From the NCBI RefSeq assembly GCF_017811755.1, contig NZ_JADDJF010000008.1, forward strand, positions 81,088 to 145,087: a stretch of 64,000 nucleotides of DNA, given 5' to 3'. Positions within the stretch are counted from its first letter, which is position 1. The number at the start of each line of letters is the position of its first letter. Under the pieces are notes generated by a model. That model did no database searches, had not been told where the DNA came from, and saw only the letters and a list, made by a program, of their open reading frames with translations. Below are positions 33,079 to 41,272 of this stretch, one piece after another. Made by a program: the position numbers and the translations under genes. This stretch comes from Pararhodobacter sp. SW119. GTDB taxonomy: Bacteria; Pseudomonadota; Alphaproteobacteria; Rhodobacterales; Rhodobacteraceae.

Positions 33079-33106
33079 TTGCCATGCCGCATGACTGTGC
33101 TATAGG
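33079..33106 (+). promoter_or_regulatory. Promoter of acpP
   Basis: TTGCCA at 33079-33084 and TATAGG at 33101-33106, 16 bp apart, in the 184-bp gap between fabG and acpP. This gives acpP its own strong transcription, as expected for an abundant protein. Confidence 0.6.
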
Positions 33107-33234
33107 CGGCGCTGATCGAGCCGGGACCTGCCCGCGCTGGTCAATGCCTGCATTGCCGAGCATGTGCAGGCGGCGCCTGGTAGGGGCAGTAGGACAAGAA
33201 CGGCGGGTTCCGCCGAAACACACGAGGAAATGAC

Positions 33235-33468
33235 ATGAGCGACATCTCAGAGCGCGTGAAGAAGATTGTGGTCGAACATCTCGGTGTCGACGAAGAGAAG
33301 ATCACCGAAAACGCCTCTTTCATCGACGATCTGGGCGCTGACAGCCTCGACACGGTCGAACTTGTGATGGCTTTCGAGGAAGAATTCGGCATCGAGATCC
33401 CCGATGACGCCGCCGAGAACATCCAGACTTTCGGCGATGCGGTGAAGTTCATTTCCGACGCGGCCTGA
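33235..33468 (+). CDS. acpP: Acyl carrier protein
   Basis: A 77-residue acidic helical protein that carries growing acyl chains on 4'-phosphopantetheine. The attachment serine is in [19 protein letters not shown], and the start [20 protein letters not shown] is standard. A good Shine-Dalgarno (ACGAGGAAATGAC) precedes the ATG. A terminator follows 34 bp later. Confidence 0.98.
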   Translation: MSDISERVKKIVVEHLGVDEEKITENASFIDDLGADSLDTVELVMAFEEEFGIEIPDDAAENIQTFGDAVKFISDAA

Positions 33469-33502
33469 CCCGTCGCGCCAGACAGCACCGAACGAAATTT
33501 GT

Positions 33503-33528
33503 GGCGCCCTTTCCCCGGAAAGGGCGCC
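33503..33528 (+). terminator. Strong hairpin terminator after acpP
   Basis: GGCGCCCTTTCC (33503-33514) and GGAAAGGGCGCC (33517-33528) are perfect inverted repeats around CC. No long U-tract, but the stem is very stable and well placed. Confidence 0.7.
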
Positions 33529-33644
33529 ATTCGCATTTCGGGCAGGGCCGCACCGGCCTTGAAGCCTTGCCCGTTTCGCCGTCGCCGAGATAGAAGCACC
33601 CGCTACCGCCCCCTGTCCGCATGGGGCGCCAACAAGGGGCAGAC

Positions 33645-34571
33645 ATGCCGAATAGCCGGAACGCGCCGCCGACAGACGCCGTGCCCGCCTCGCTCGGGCA
33701 CCGGTTGCAGGACCGCGCGATTGGCGTGCTGATCGCGCTTCTTCTGCGGCTGCCCTACCGGCGACGCGTGGCGCTGATGGGATGGATCGTCTCGCGCCTC
33801 GTCGCGCCGCTTGCCGGCTGGCGCAAGCGGGTGCGCGCCAACCTTGCCCATGTCTTCCCCGACCTGCCGAGGGCCGAGGTCGAACGCATCGCCCGCAGGG
33901 TGCCCGAAAACGTCGGGCGCACGGTGATGGAGCTGTTCTCGGGTCCCGATCTGATCGCACAGACGCGGCATGTCCCGGTCGAGGGGCCGGGGCTGTCGGC
34001 GCTGCAGGCGGCGCATGATGCCGGCCGCCCGGTGATCCTCGCCACGGCGCATCTGGGCAATTACGACGCCGCGCGCGCGACGCTGCTGAACCGCGGCTAT
34101 CGGCTGGGCGCGCTCTACATGCCGATGGCGAACCCGGCTTTCAACCGCCGCTACGTCGCCGCGATGGAGTCGCTCGGCGGGGAAATGTTCCCGCGCGGGC
34201 GCGCCGGGCTTTCCGGCATGATCCGGCATCTTCGGCAGGGGGGCGTGCTGGCGCTGGTCGTGGACCAGCACATGCACCATGGCGAGCCGCTGGATTTCAT
34301 GGGCCAACCCGCGATGACGGCGATTTCCGCGGCGGAACTGGCGCTGAAGTTCGACGCGCCCCTGATCCCCGGCTACGCGCTGCGCACCGACGACCCCACT
34401 GGCTTTCGCGTCATCGTGGAGGCGCCGGTGCCGCCGGGCGATCCCGTCTCCATGACCCAGGCGCTGAATGACAGCGCCGCGGCGCAGGTCCGCGCGAACA
34501 TGGATCAGTGGCTCTGGATTCATCGTCGCTGGAAGGGTGCACCCGACGCTTCTGCCGCCACTGGCGGCTGA
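33645..34571 (+). CDS. LpxL/HtrB-family lysophospholipid/lipid A acyltransferase
   Basis: A 308-residue inner-membrane acyltransferase. It has the HX4D-type active-site region ILATAHLGNYDAARATL (about residues 137-153), MFPRGRAGLSGMIRHLRQGG, LALVVDQHMHHGEPLDFMGQ and the closing DQWLWIHRRWKG typical of HtrB/LpxL/LpxM proteins. It probably adds a secondary acyl chain to lipid A. The ATG at 33645 is used; eight more in-frame residues are possible. It is 116 bp after the acpP terminator, so it needs its own promoter or read-through; its acyl donor would be the adjacent ACP. Confidence 0.85.
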   Translation: MPNSRNAPPTDAVPASLGHRLQDRAIGVLIALLLRLPYRRRVALMGWIVSRLVAPLAGWRKRVRANLAHVFPDLPRAEVERIARRVPENVGRTVMELFSGPDLIAQTRHVPVEGPGLSALQAAHDAGRPVILATAHLGNYDAARATLLNRGYRLGALYMPMANPAFNRRYVAAMESLGGEMFPRGRAGLSGMIRHLRQGGVLALVVDQHMHHGEPLDFMGQPAMTAISAAELALKFDAPLIPGYALRTDDPTGFRVIVEAPVPPGDPVSMTQALNDSAAAQVRANMDQWLWIHRRWKGAPDASAATGG

Positions 34572-34589
34572 ACCAAACGGTCCCGGCGC

Positions 34590-35492
34590 TCAGCGCAGCC
34601 GCGCCGCCGCCACGATCTCGCCCTGCCCGCGTTCCTGCGCGACAACGACCAGCGGGTCGGTTCCGTCGATCTGCACCGACATTTCTAGCGGCGCGCGCAT
34701 GTCCCAGGTGGCGATCGTCTGCCAGCTGGTGACGATGTTGTGGTACTCGCCTCGCCGCCCGGCATTCTCGCCGGCCTCGATCTCGACCATCGCGGTCGGT
34801 GCATAGCGGATCAGATGCAGCACCAGCGCCGCCTGCGCGTCCGGCGCCGTCTGCGCGCGCGCGGCAAACGCGGTATCCGCCAGTTCGGCGCCCGGGCGCG
34901 CAGCGATCAGCGGCGCGTCCTCCGCCTGTTCGTCGCGATGGGCGCGAATCTCCAGCGCGCCGCTGGGCGCGCGGGTCAGTTCCAGTATGATCTCGGCCTT
35001 CTGGCGGCGGTGATGGTCGATGGCGTTCATCACCTGCATGACGCGAAACCCCTCGATCACGTCGTCGCCGTTGACGATCACCTGCGGCGTGTAGATCGTC
35101 GAATGACCGTTGCGCCGGGCGTAGCGCTTCTGGCGTTCGGCGTGTTCGGGCAGTGCGAAGGTGTCCGCCCAGCCGATATAATCCCAGTAATCGACATGCA
35201 GGGCCAGCGCGATCACGTCCTCGCGCATCGCCAGTTGTGCCATCATCGCATCCGCCGGCGGGCAGGCCGCGCAACCCTGCGCGGTGAAAAGCTCGATCAC
35301 CACCTGCCGCTCGGCCGACGCCCCGGGCAGCGAGACCTGCGCAACCGCCGGCGCCGCCAGCAGCAAGCCCGCCGCCCAGACCGCAATCCCCGCCATCAGC
35401 CCGGACGCGGGACGCGGCAGCCCGGACGCGGGACGCGGCGGGCCGTTGCGGAACGGGTCGCGGTCGACGGAATCGCGCGCGCCGGGAATCAT
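34590..35492 (-). CDS. DUF1223 thioredoxin-like secreted protein
   Basis: A 300-residue protein. The DUF1223 core begins VVIELFTAQGCAACPPADAM, with a CxxC-type pair (CAAC), followed by ALHVDYWDYIGWADTFA and YTPQVIVNGDDVIEG (cis-proline region). A signal peptide lies at about residues 33-52 (MAGIAVWAAGLLLAAPAVAQ), unusually deep. The ATG at 35492 is kept because it has an excellent ribosome-binding site (AAAGGAG, 5-6 nt upstream), whereas the internal ATG at 35396 has none. The extra N-terminal 32 residues include a tandemly repeated RPASGLP. Function of the family is not established; a periplasmic redox role is likely. Confidence 0.8.
   Translation of the reverse strand: MIPGARDSVDRDPFRNGPPRPASGLPRPASGLMAGIAVWAAGLLLAAPAVAQVSLPGASAERQVVIELFTAQGCAACPPADAMMAQLAMREDVIALALHVDYWDYIGWADTFALPEHAERQKRYARRNGHSTIYTPQVIVNGDDVIEGFRVMQVMNAIDHHRRQKAEIILELTRAPSGALEIRAHRDEQAEDAPLIAARPGAELADTAFAARAQTAPDAQAALVLHLIRYAPTAMVEIEAGENAGRRGEYHNIVTSWQTIATWDMRAPLEMSVQIDGTDPLVVVAQERGQGEIVAAARLR
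35398..35439. repeat. Perfect 21-bp tandem duplication in the DUF1223 gene
   Basis: AGCCCGGACGCGGGACGCGG plus C occurs twice head to tail (35398-35418 and 35419-35439). It is in frame and adds seven residues just before the signal peptide. Confidence 0.92.
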
Positions 35493-35741
35493 GATTGCTC
35501 CTTTGCCTGAACCTTGTCTCGGGCCTCGCCCTTAATGCCAGCCAAGAAAGCACCGATGCAAGCGCGGGCAAGCACCGTGCGCACGGTTACACCCGGATGT
35601 GACCGCAGACAGCGTCTCGGCAGGCCTCGACTTTTCTGTGCACAATGGTATACAGAACACGTAACGGCCCTTGATCCCTCATCCCCGAACAGGCTAGAGA
35701 GCCGCAGCGAAACCTCTGTTTTCCAGAAGGGAGCCACCCAG

Positions 35742-38513
35742 ATGCCCATCATTGTCGGCCAGGACAGCGCCAAGACGCGCAAGACACTCAGCGCGGGCGG
35801 CAAGACCATCGCCTACTACTCAATCCCCGCCGCCGAGGCCGCGGGACTAGGCGATTTCAGCAAACTTCCCGCGGCGCTGAAGGTCGTGCTGGAAAACATG
35901 CTCCGCTTCGAGGACGGCAAGACGGTGACGCAGGACGACATCCGCGCCTTCGCCGACTGGGCCGACAAGGGCGGCAAGAACCCGCGCGAGATCGCCTACC
36001 GTCCGGCCCGCGTGCTGATGCAGGACTTCACCGGCGTGCCCGCCGTCGTCGACCTGGCGGCAATGCGCGACGGGATCGTGGCGCTCGGTGGCGACGCGCA
36101 GAAGATCAACCCGCTGAACCCCGTCGACCTCGTGATCGACCATTCGGTGATGATCGACGAATTCGGCAATCCGCGCGCCTTCCAGATGAACGTCGACCGC
36201 GAATACGAGCGGAACATGGAACGCTACACCTTCCTCAAATGGGGGCAGAAGGCGTTCGACAACTTCCGCGTGGTCCCGCCGGGCACCGGCATCTGCCACC
36301 AGGTTAACCTGGAATATCTCGCCCAGACCGTCTGGACCGATCAGGACCAGAACGGCGACACCGTGGCCTATCCCGATACCCTGGTCGGCACCGACAGCCA
36401 CACCACGATGGTCAACGGCCTCGCCGTCCTCGGCTGGGGCGTCGGCGGGATCGAGGCCGAGGCCGCGATGCTCGGCCAGCCGATCTCCATGCTGATCCCC
36501 GAGGTTGTCGGCTTCAAGGTCACCGGCGCCATGGTCGAAGGGGTGACCGCCACCGACCTCGTGCTCAAGGTCGTCAAGATGCTGCGCGATCACGGCGTTG
36601 TGGGCAAGTTCGTCGAATTCTACGGCGACGGCCTCGATCACATGCCGCTGGCCGACCGCGCGACCATCGCCAACATGGCCCCCGAATACGGCGCCACCTG
36701 CGGCTTCTTCCCCATCGACGGCGAAACCCTGCGCTACCTGCGCCAGACCGGCCGGCATGAGGACCGCATCGCCCTGGTCGAGGCCTATGCCAAGGAAAAC
36801 GGCATGTGGCGCGACGAAAGCTACGCGCCGGTCTACACCTCGACCCTGCACCTGGACCTCGGCGATGTCGTTCCCGCCATCTCGGGCCCCAAGCGTCCGC
36901 AGGACCACGTGGCACTCGATGCCGCCGCCGGCGCCTTCGGCGACTATATCCGCGGCCTGCGCAAGGTGCCCTCGGCCCCCGAACTGGAAAAGGCCGACTG
37001 GGCGGAGGAGGGCGGCTCGCCCGGTCCGAACCATGTGCCCGGCGATCATGACGGCGTGAAATGGGTGACTGTCGCGGGCGAGGATTACAAGCTGCGCGAC
37101 GGCTCCATCGTCATCGCCTCGATCACCTCCTGCACCAACACCTCCAACCCCTATGTGCTGGTCGGCGCGGGGCTTCTGGCCCGCAAGGCGCGCGCGCTGG
37201 GGTTGAACCGCAAGCCCTGGGTCAAGACCTCGCTCGCGCCCGGCAGCCAGGTGGTGACCGAATACCTCAACGCCGCCGACCTCAGCGAGGATCTGGACGC
37301 GCTCGGCTTCAACCTCGTGGGCTACGGCTGCACAACCTGCATCGGCAACTCCGGTCCGCTGCAGCCCGAGATCTCGAAGGCGGTGAACGACAACGACCTC
37401 GTCGCCGTCTCGGTCCTTTCGGGCAACCGCAACTTCGAAGGGCGCATCAGCCCCGACGTGCGCGCCAACTACCTCGCCTCGCCGCCGCTGGTCGTGGCCT
37501 ATGCGCTGGCCGGCGACATGAACATCGATATCACCCGCGACCCGCTGGGAAATGACAAGGACGGCAACCCCGTCTACCTGAAGGACATCTGGCCCTCGAC
37601 CCAGGAAATCGCCGAGATGGTCGAGAAGGTCGTCCACCGCGAGATGTTCATCGACAAGTACGGTGATGTCTTCAAGGGCGACGAGAAGTGGCAGGGCGTG
37701 CAGACCCCGGACACCGAGACCTACGACTGGCCCGCGACCTCGACCTACATCCAGAACCCGCCCTACTTCCAGGGCATGTCAAAGGAAAAGGGCTCGATCG
37801 AACCACTGAAGGGCGCGCGCATCCTCGCGCTTCTGGGCGACATGATCACCACCGACCACATCTCGCCGGCAGGCTCCTTCAAGGCCGAAACGCCGGCCGG
37901 CAAGTACCTGACGGAACGCCAGGTCGCGTCCAAGGATTTCAACAGCTACGGCTCGCGCCGGGGCAACCATGAAGTCATGATGCGTGGCACCTTCGCCAAC
38001 ATCCGCATCCGGAACGAGATGCTGGACGGCGTCGAGGGCGGCTACACGAAAGGCCCCGACGGCGAGCAGACCTCGATCTACGACGCCGCGATGGCCTGGC
38101 AGGATCAGGATGTGCCGCTGGTCGTCGTCGGCGGGGTGGAATACGGCGCCGGCTCCAGCCGCGACTGGGCGGCCAAGGGCACGAGCCTGCTGGGCGTCAA
38201 GGCCGTGATCGCCGAAAGCTTCGAGCGTATCCACCGCTCCAACCTCGTCGGCATGGGCGTCATCCCGTTCGAGTTCACCGACGGCGACAGCCGCAAGTCG
38301 CTCAAGCTGTCCGGTGAGGAGGAAATCTCGATCGAGGGGCTGGATGACGACGTCAAGCCGCTCTCCGAGGTGCCCTGCAAAATCGCCTATCCCGACGGCA
38401 GCGAAAAGACGATCACGCTCAAGTGCCGCATCGATACCGAGATCGAGGTCGACTACGTCAAGCACGGGGGCGTCCTGCACTACGTCCTGCGCAACCTCGC
38501 GCAATCGGCCTGA
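35742..38513 (+). CDS. acnA: Aconitate hydratase A
   Basis: A 923-residue [4Fe-4S] enzyme of the TCA cycle that isomerises citrate to isocitrate. Cluster cysteines are in SITSCTNTSNPYVLVGAG and GYGCTTCIGNSGPL; GTDSHTTMVNGLAVLGWGVG and the swivel-domain GDMITTDHISPAGSF and YGAGSSRDWAAKG are also present. Start ATG 35742 (MPIIVGQDSAK) with AGAAGGGAG upstream. The 249-bp region in front contains TTTTCTGTGCACAATGGTATACAG, where TATACA could be a -10 and GGTATACAG looks like part of a GntR-type operator; this is only suggestive. A strong terminator follows. Confidence 0.97.
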   Translation: MPIIVGQDSAKTRKTLSAGGKTIAYYSIPAAEAAGLGDFSKLPAALKVVLENMLRFEDGKTVTQDDIRAFADWADKGGKNPREIAYRPARVLMQDFTGVPAVVDLAAMRDGIVALGGDAQKINPLNPVDLVIDHSVMIDEFGNPRAFQMNVDREYERNMERYTFLKWGQKAFDNFRVVPPGTGICHQVNLEYLAQTVWTDQDQNGDTVAYPDTLVGTDSHTTMVNGLAVLGWGVGGIEAEAAMLGQPISMLIPEVVGFKVTGAMVEGVTATDLVLKVVKMLRDHGVVGKFVEFYGDGLDHMPLADRATIANMAPEYGATCGFFPIDGETLRYLRQTGRHEDRIALVEAYAKENGMWRDESYAPVYTSTLHLDLGDVVPAISGPKRPQDHVALDAAAGAFGDYIRGLRKVPSAPELEKADWAEEGGSPGPNHVPGDHDGVKWVTVAGEDYKLRDGSIVIASITSCTNTSNPYVLVGAGLLARKARALGLNRKPWVKTSLAPGSQVVTEYLNAADLSEDLDALGFNLVGYGCTTCIGNSGPLQPEISKAVNDNDLVAVSVLSGNRNFEGRISPDVRANYLASPPLVVAYALAGDMNIDITRDPLGNDKDGNPVYLKDIWPSTQEIAEMVEKVVHREMFIDKYGDVFKGDEKWQGVQTPDTETYDWPATSTYIQNPPYFQGMSKEKGSIEPLKGARILALLGDMITTDHISPAGSFKAETPAGKYLTERQVASKDFNSYGSRRGNHEVMMRGTFANIRIRNEMLDGVEGGYTKGPDGEQTSIYDAAMAWQDQDVPLVVVGGVEYGAGSSRDWAAKGTSLLGVKAVIAESFERIHRSNLVGMGVIPFEFTDGDSRKSLKLSGEEEISIEGLDDDVKPLSEVPCKIAYPDGSEKTITLKCRIDTEIEVDYVKHGGVLHYVLRNLAQSA

Positions 38514-38533
38514 GCCGACCGACAAGCCGGATC

Positions 38534-38562
38534 AACGGCCGGGGCGTCTGTCCCCGGCCGTT
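38534..38562 (+). terminator. Rho-independent terminator of acnA
   Basis: AACGGCCGGGG (38534-38544) pairs with CCCCGGCCGTT (38552-38562) around CGTCTGT, followed by TTCC. It lies 20 bp after the acnA stop. Confidence 0.85.
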
Positions 38563-38716
38563 TTCCATTTTGGCAAGAACAACTCTGTCGCATACGCAAC
38601 GGGTCGACAGGGACAGAGGCTCCCGCTCAGCAAGTCCGGGCCGGTCCGAAACGTGCCGAATTTTCGGCGCATTCCTAAGCCAACGCTGGCCAAGGAAATG
38701 GTTTTCGGGGCTTTCC

Positions 38717-39394
38717 ATGGCGCAACAGGTAGCAGTGCTCGTCGATGGCGAGAACATTGGCGCGCGGCACGCCGCGCGGATCCTGTCGATCGCCGCGCGC
38801 CACGGCGATCCCTCGGTCGTGCGCGTCTATGCCGACGCGCAGCGCGCCTCCGACTGGCATGGCGCCTGTGGCTATCGGATGGTGCATTCAGGCACCGGCA
38901 AGAACGCCGCCGACCTGTTTCTGGCGCTCGATGCGATGGAACTGGCGCTGTCTAGGCATCTGCGCTGTTTCGTGATCGCCAGTTCCGATGGTGATTTCAA
39001 CCATGTCGCGACCCGCCTGCGCGAACACGGCGCCAAGGTCATCGGGATCGGCGAGGCGAAAGCCCCCAATTGCTTCCGCGCTTCCTGCACAGAGTTCGTC
39101 GAACTCGACGCAAAGCCGCAGCATTCGCCTTTCCACGTCGCGTTCCCTCCAGTGACGCAACTGGATCAGACGATCCGCGCAGTCATCGCGGCGCAGAGCC
39201 AGAACGGCTCCGGCATCCGCATTGCGGAACTCAGCGCAAGACTGCATGCGCTGCACGGCGTCCGGATCAGCACGTATCCCGAAAAGAACTGGCGCACCTA
39301 CCTGCTTGCCCGCCCCACGCTCTACGATCTGGACCCCCGTGGGCCCGAAGCGATGGTCAGGTTCCGCCCGGCCGGATTCGGTGTGGCCGCCTGA
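38717..39394 (+). CDS. NYN-domain putative RNase with C-terminal OST-HTH/LOTUS domain
   Basis: A 225-residue protein. The N-terminal NYN (PIN-like, LabA/DUF88) domain shows its acidic residues in VAVLVDGENIGARHAARI, KNAADLFLALDAMEL and FVIASSDGDFNHVATRLRE. From about residue 150 a winged-helix LOTUS/OST-HTH domain follows (IRAVIAAQSQNGSGIRIAEL...KNWRTYLLARPTLYDLD). This pairing is known in bacteria and animals and points to RNA binding and cleavage, but no bacterial substrate is established. ATG 38717 is the first start that keeps the domain intact. The 203-bp gap before it contains the acnA terminator. Confidence 0.85.
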   Translation: MAQQVAVLVDGENIGARHAARILSIAARHGDPSVVRVYADAQRASDWHGACGYRMVHSGTGKNAADLFLALDAMELALSRHLRCFVIASSDGDFNHVATRLREHGAKVIGIGEAKAPNCFRASCTEFVELDAKPQHSPFHVAFPPVTQLDQTIRAVIAAQSQNGSGIRIAELSARLHALHGVRISTYPEKNWRTYLLARPTLYDLDPRGPEAMVRFRPAGFGVAA

Positions 39395-39432
39395 GCCCCC
39401 TGCCCGCCCGCGGTTTCACGGGCCGGGTTGCC

Positions 39433-40203
39433 TCAGAAACGCAGGCTGAAATGCCGCGTCAGACCGATCCGGGCCGTCAGCTGGTCGCGGCTGCCCTGCC
39501 GCACGATGGGCGAGGCGGCGGCATCGCCGCGCAATCGGTCGTAGCGCAGCGACCCGGTGATGCCCCAGTCCGCGTTCAGCGGCTGGTAGGCGCCGATCTC
39601 GAACCCGACGGAATAGGTCCCGCCTCCGGGCCGGTAGGCGTTCAGCACGGGGGGCGAGGCCTCCGCGGCGGTGATGCCGAAATAGGTGCGCATGAACCGT
39701 CCATCGCCGAACTCCGCGCGTGGCCCCGCGTGCAGGACCAGCCCACTCTCGGCCCGGTAGATCGCGTTGGCGCCGATCGCACCGGTCAGCGCCCGGTGGC
39801 CGACGACGCCGTAGCGCACCTCGCCATAGACCTGCCAGAACTCGGTCGTGTGATGCAGTCCCAGCCCCAGTTCCAGCGCGGCCTTCACGTCGTTCAGGCC
39901 GGCCAGTTCGTCCTTCCCCTCACGCTTGGGGATGTAGCGGAAGACGCCGCGCAGCCCGGTGCCCGGCGCGAACTGCCGGGGCCCCATCGGATCCCCCACC
40001 GCCAGCGCCCCAAAACGCAACGCGGTGAACCCGAAGCTGCCGCTGGGCGAGACACTGTAGCTGTCGGAACCGAAGTAACTGGGCGCCAGGCTCGCGCCCC
40101 CGGTCAGGGAAAACGCGAAGACCCGCTCCTGCGCGACTGCGGGCTGCGCCAGCAACGCCGCGGTCGAGACGGTTGCGGCGATGGCGGAACGGCAAAGGCG
40201 CAT
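39433..40203 (-). CDS. MipA/OmpV-family outer membrane protein
   Basis: A 256-residue beta-barrel precursor. The signal peptide is residues 1-24 (ending LLAQPAVAQ). The barrel has alternating hydrophobic strands (FAFSLTGGASLAPSYFGSDS, LRFGALAVGD), and it ends in LTRHFSLRF with the terminal phenylalanine needed for BAM insertion. In E. coli MipA scaffolds murein enzymes; here only the fold is clear. Convergent with the NYN gene, 38 bp apart. Confidence 0.85.
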   Translation of the reverse strand: MRLCRSAIAATVSTAALLAQPAVAQERVFAFSLTGGASLAPSYFGSDSYSVSPSGSFGFTALRFGALAVGDPMGPRQFAPGTGLRGVFRYIPKREGKDELAGLNDVKAALELGLGLHHTTEFWQVYGEVRYGVVGHRALTGAIGANAIYRAESGLVLHAGPRAEFGDGRFMRTYFGITAAEASPPVLNAYRPGGGTYSVGFEIGAYQPLNADWGITGSLRYDRLRGDAAASPIVRQGSRDQLTARIGLTRHFSLRF

Positions 40204-40450
40204 GGGCTTGACCCTTCTGAATGGCGCGGATCCGGTGCAGTAGACGAGATGTATACTTAGGACAAGCGAAGGAAGTTCCCACGCCGATGCTGCCGGGCGA
40301 AGGCGCCGCGCGCCGCACCCGCCTCCCGAGGGCGTCCCGCCGCCACCTCGGACCGACCCGCGTCAGCCCGATCCCGTCCGCGACGACCCGCCAGCCGAAC
40401 CTCGCGTGGCAGGTGCGATCCAGCCCGAAACCCCTCACTGCCGGCAAAAC

Positions 40451-40488
40451 TGCCATACGCTTGCCATACGTTTGCCATACACTTGCCA
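40451..40488. repeat. 11-bp direct repeats TGCCATACNNT (three copies plus a partial)
   Basis: TGCCATAC starts at 40451, 40462 and 40473, exactly 11 bp apart, with a fourth partial copy TGCCA at 40484. The spacing puts every copy on one face of the helix, as for a cooperative DNA-binding protein. An AT-rich stretch (GGTAAAAATATAGTTTTTTT) follows. Confidence 0.85.
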
Positions 40489-40635
40489 GCCAGATTCTGG
40501 CAGGTAAAAATATAGTTTTTTTCAGTGCCTTGTTCACACGATACCGCGTTTACGCCCCCTACCGGCGCGCGCCCCGTCAGGACACCGTTAACCGCCCGCG
40601 GCGGCGCCGGAGGGCCGCGTGCGGCCCGACCCGGG

Positions 40636-40660
40636 CGGGTGGGGTTCGATGCCCCACCCG
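40636..40660. terminator. 9-bp hairpin upstream of yajC
   Basis: CGGGTGGGG (40636-40644) and CCCCACCCG (40652-40660) around a 7-nt loop. No U-tract on either strand, so its role is uncertain. Confidence 0.4.
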
Positions 40661-40746
40661 GCCGGCCCCGTGCATCCCTTCACGCCGATCTTTCGCGCTT
40701 GTGACCCGCCTCCGGCGACGCCGTCCCGGACACCCCCCGCCCTCGC

Positions 40747-40773
40747 TTGAACTCGCCCCGCCCCGCATATAGG
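40747..40773 (+). promoter_or_regulatory. Candidate promoter of the yajC-secDF operon
   Basis: TTGAAC (40747-40752) and TATAGG (40768-40773) with a 15-bp spacer, which is short. The TATAGG -10 is the same as in the acpP promoter. Confidence 0.45.
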
Positions 40774-40825
40774 GTGCGCGCCAATTCGGGCCGCCCCCGG
40801 ACGCATTTTCCACACGAGGCACGCG

Positions 40826-41149
40826 ATGTTCATTTCCCCTGCTTACGCCCAGGCTGCCGGTGACGGCCCCGGCCTGATCACCAGCCTGATCCCCTTCATC
40901 CTGATCTTCGCGATCATGTGGTTCCTGCTGATCCGTCCGCAGCAGAAGAAGATGAAGGAACACCGCTCCATGGTCGAAGGCCTGCGCCGCGGCGACCAGA
41001 TCGTCACCGCCGGCGGCGTCGTCGGAAAGGTCACCAAGGTCAAGGAAGACGGCGAGGTCGAGGTCGAGATCGCCGACGGCGTACGCGTCCGCGTCGTCAA
41101 GCAGACGATCAGCGCGGTCGTCTCCAAGACCGAACCCGCCAAGGAATGA
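40826..41149 (+). CDS. yajC: Preprotein translocase subunit YajC
   Basis: A 107-residue SecDF partner. One membrane helix (residues 17-37, LITSLIPFILIFAIMWFLLI) is followed by the signature RPQQKKMKEHRSMVEGLRRG and a small beta domain (GDQIVTAGGVVGKVTKV). First gene of the yajC-secD-secF run; 123 bp precede secD. Confidence 0.95.
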   Translation: MFISPAYAQAAGDGPGLITSLIPFILIFAIMWFLLIRPQQKKMKEHRSMVEGLRRGDQIVTAGGVVGKVTKVKEDGEVEVEIADGVRVRVVKQTISAVVSKTEPAKE

Positions 41150-41272
41150 TCCGGCCCCGGGCGCTCGCCCGGCCGGCCCCTGTTGTCGCCCGGGGCCCCA
41201 AACCCCGGGCCACACCATTTGAAGGCCCCGCGGCGAAACGACCCCGTGACGGCCCCCTGAGAAGGCATTGAC

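Larger units (their letters stand above)
40204..40825. other. 622-bp non-coding region between mipA-like gene and yajC
   Basis: No convincing gene is seen: the frames crossing it have no family motif and are broken by repeats. It holds three 11-bp TGCCATAC repeats, a local AT-rich spot (about 40505-40525), a 9-bp hairpin and the yajC promoter, each listed separately. Confidence 0.7.

Noticed and set aside
34170..34205. GGGGAAATGTTCCCGCGCGGGC in the acyltransferase gene as another member of the palindrome family
   Set aside because: The order of arms differs, and it encodes the conserved GGEMFPRGRAG motif of the enzyme.
40257..40537. A small minus-strand protein (MNKALKKTIFLPARIW...) in the gap before yajC
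   Set aside because: It reads through the TGCCATAC repeats, turns arginine-rich, and has no family motif; it looks like chance coding.
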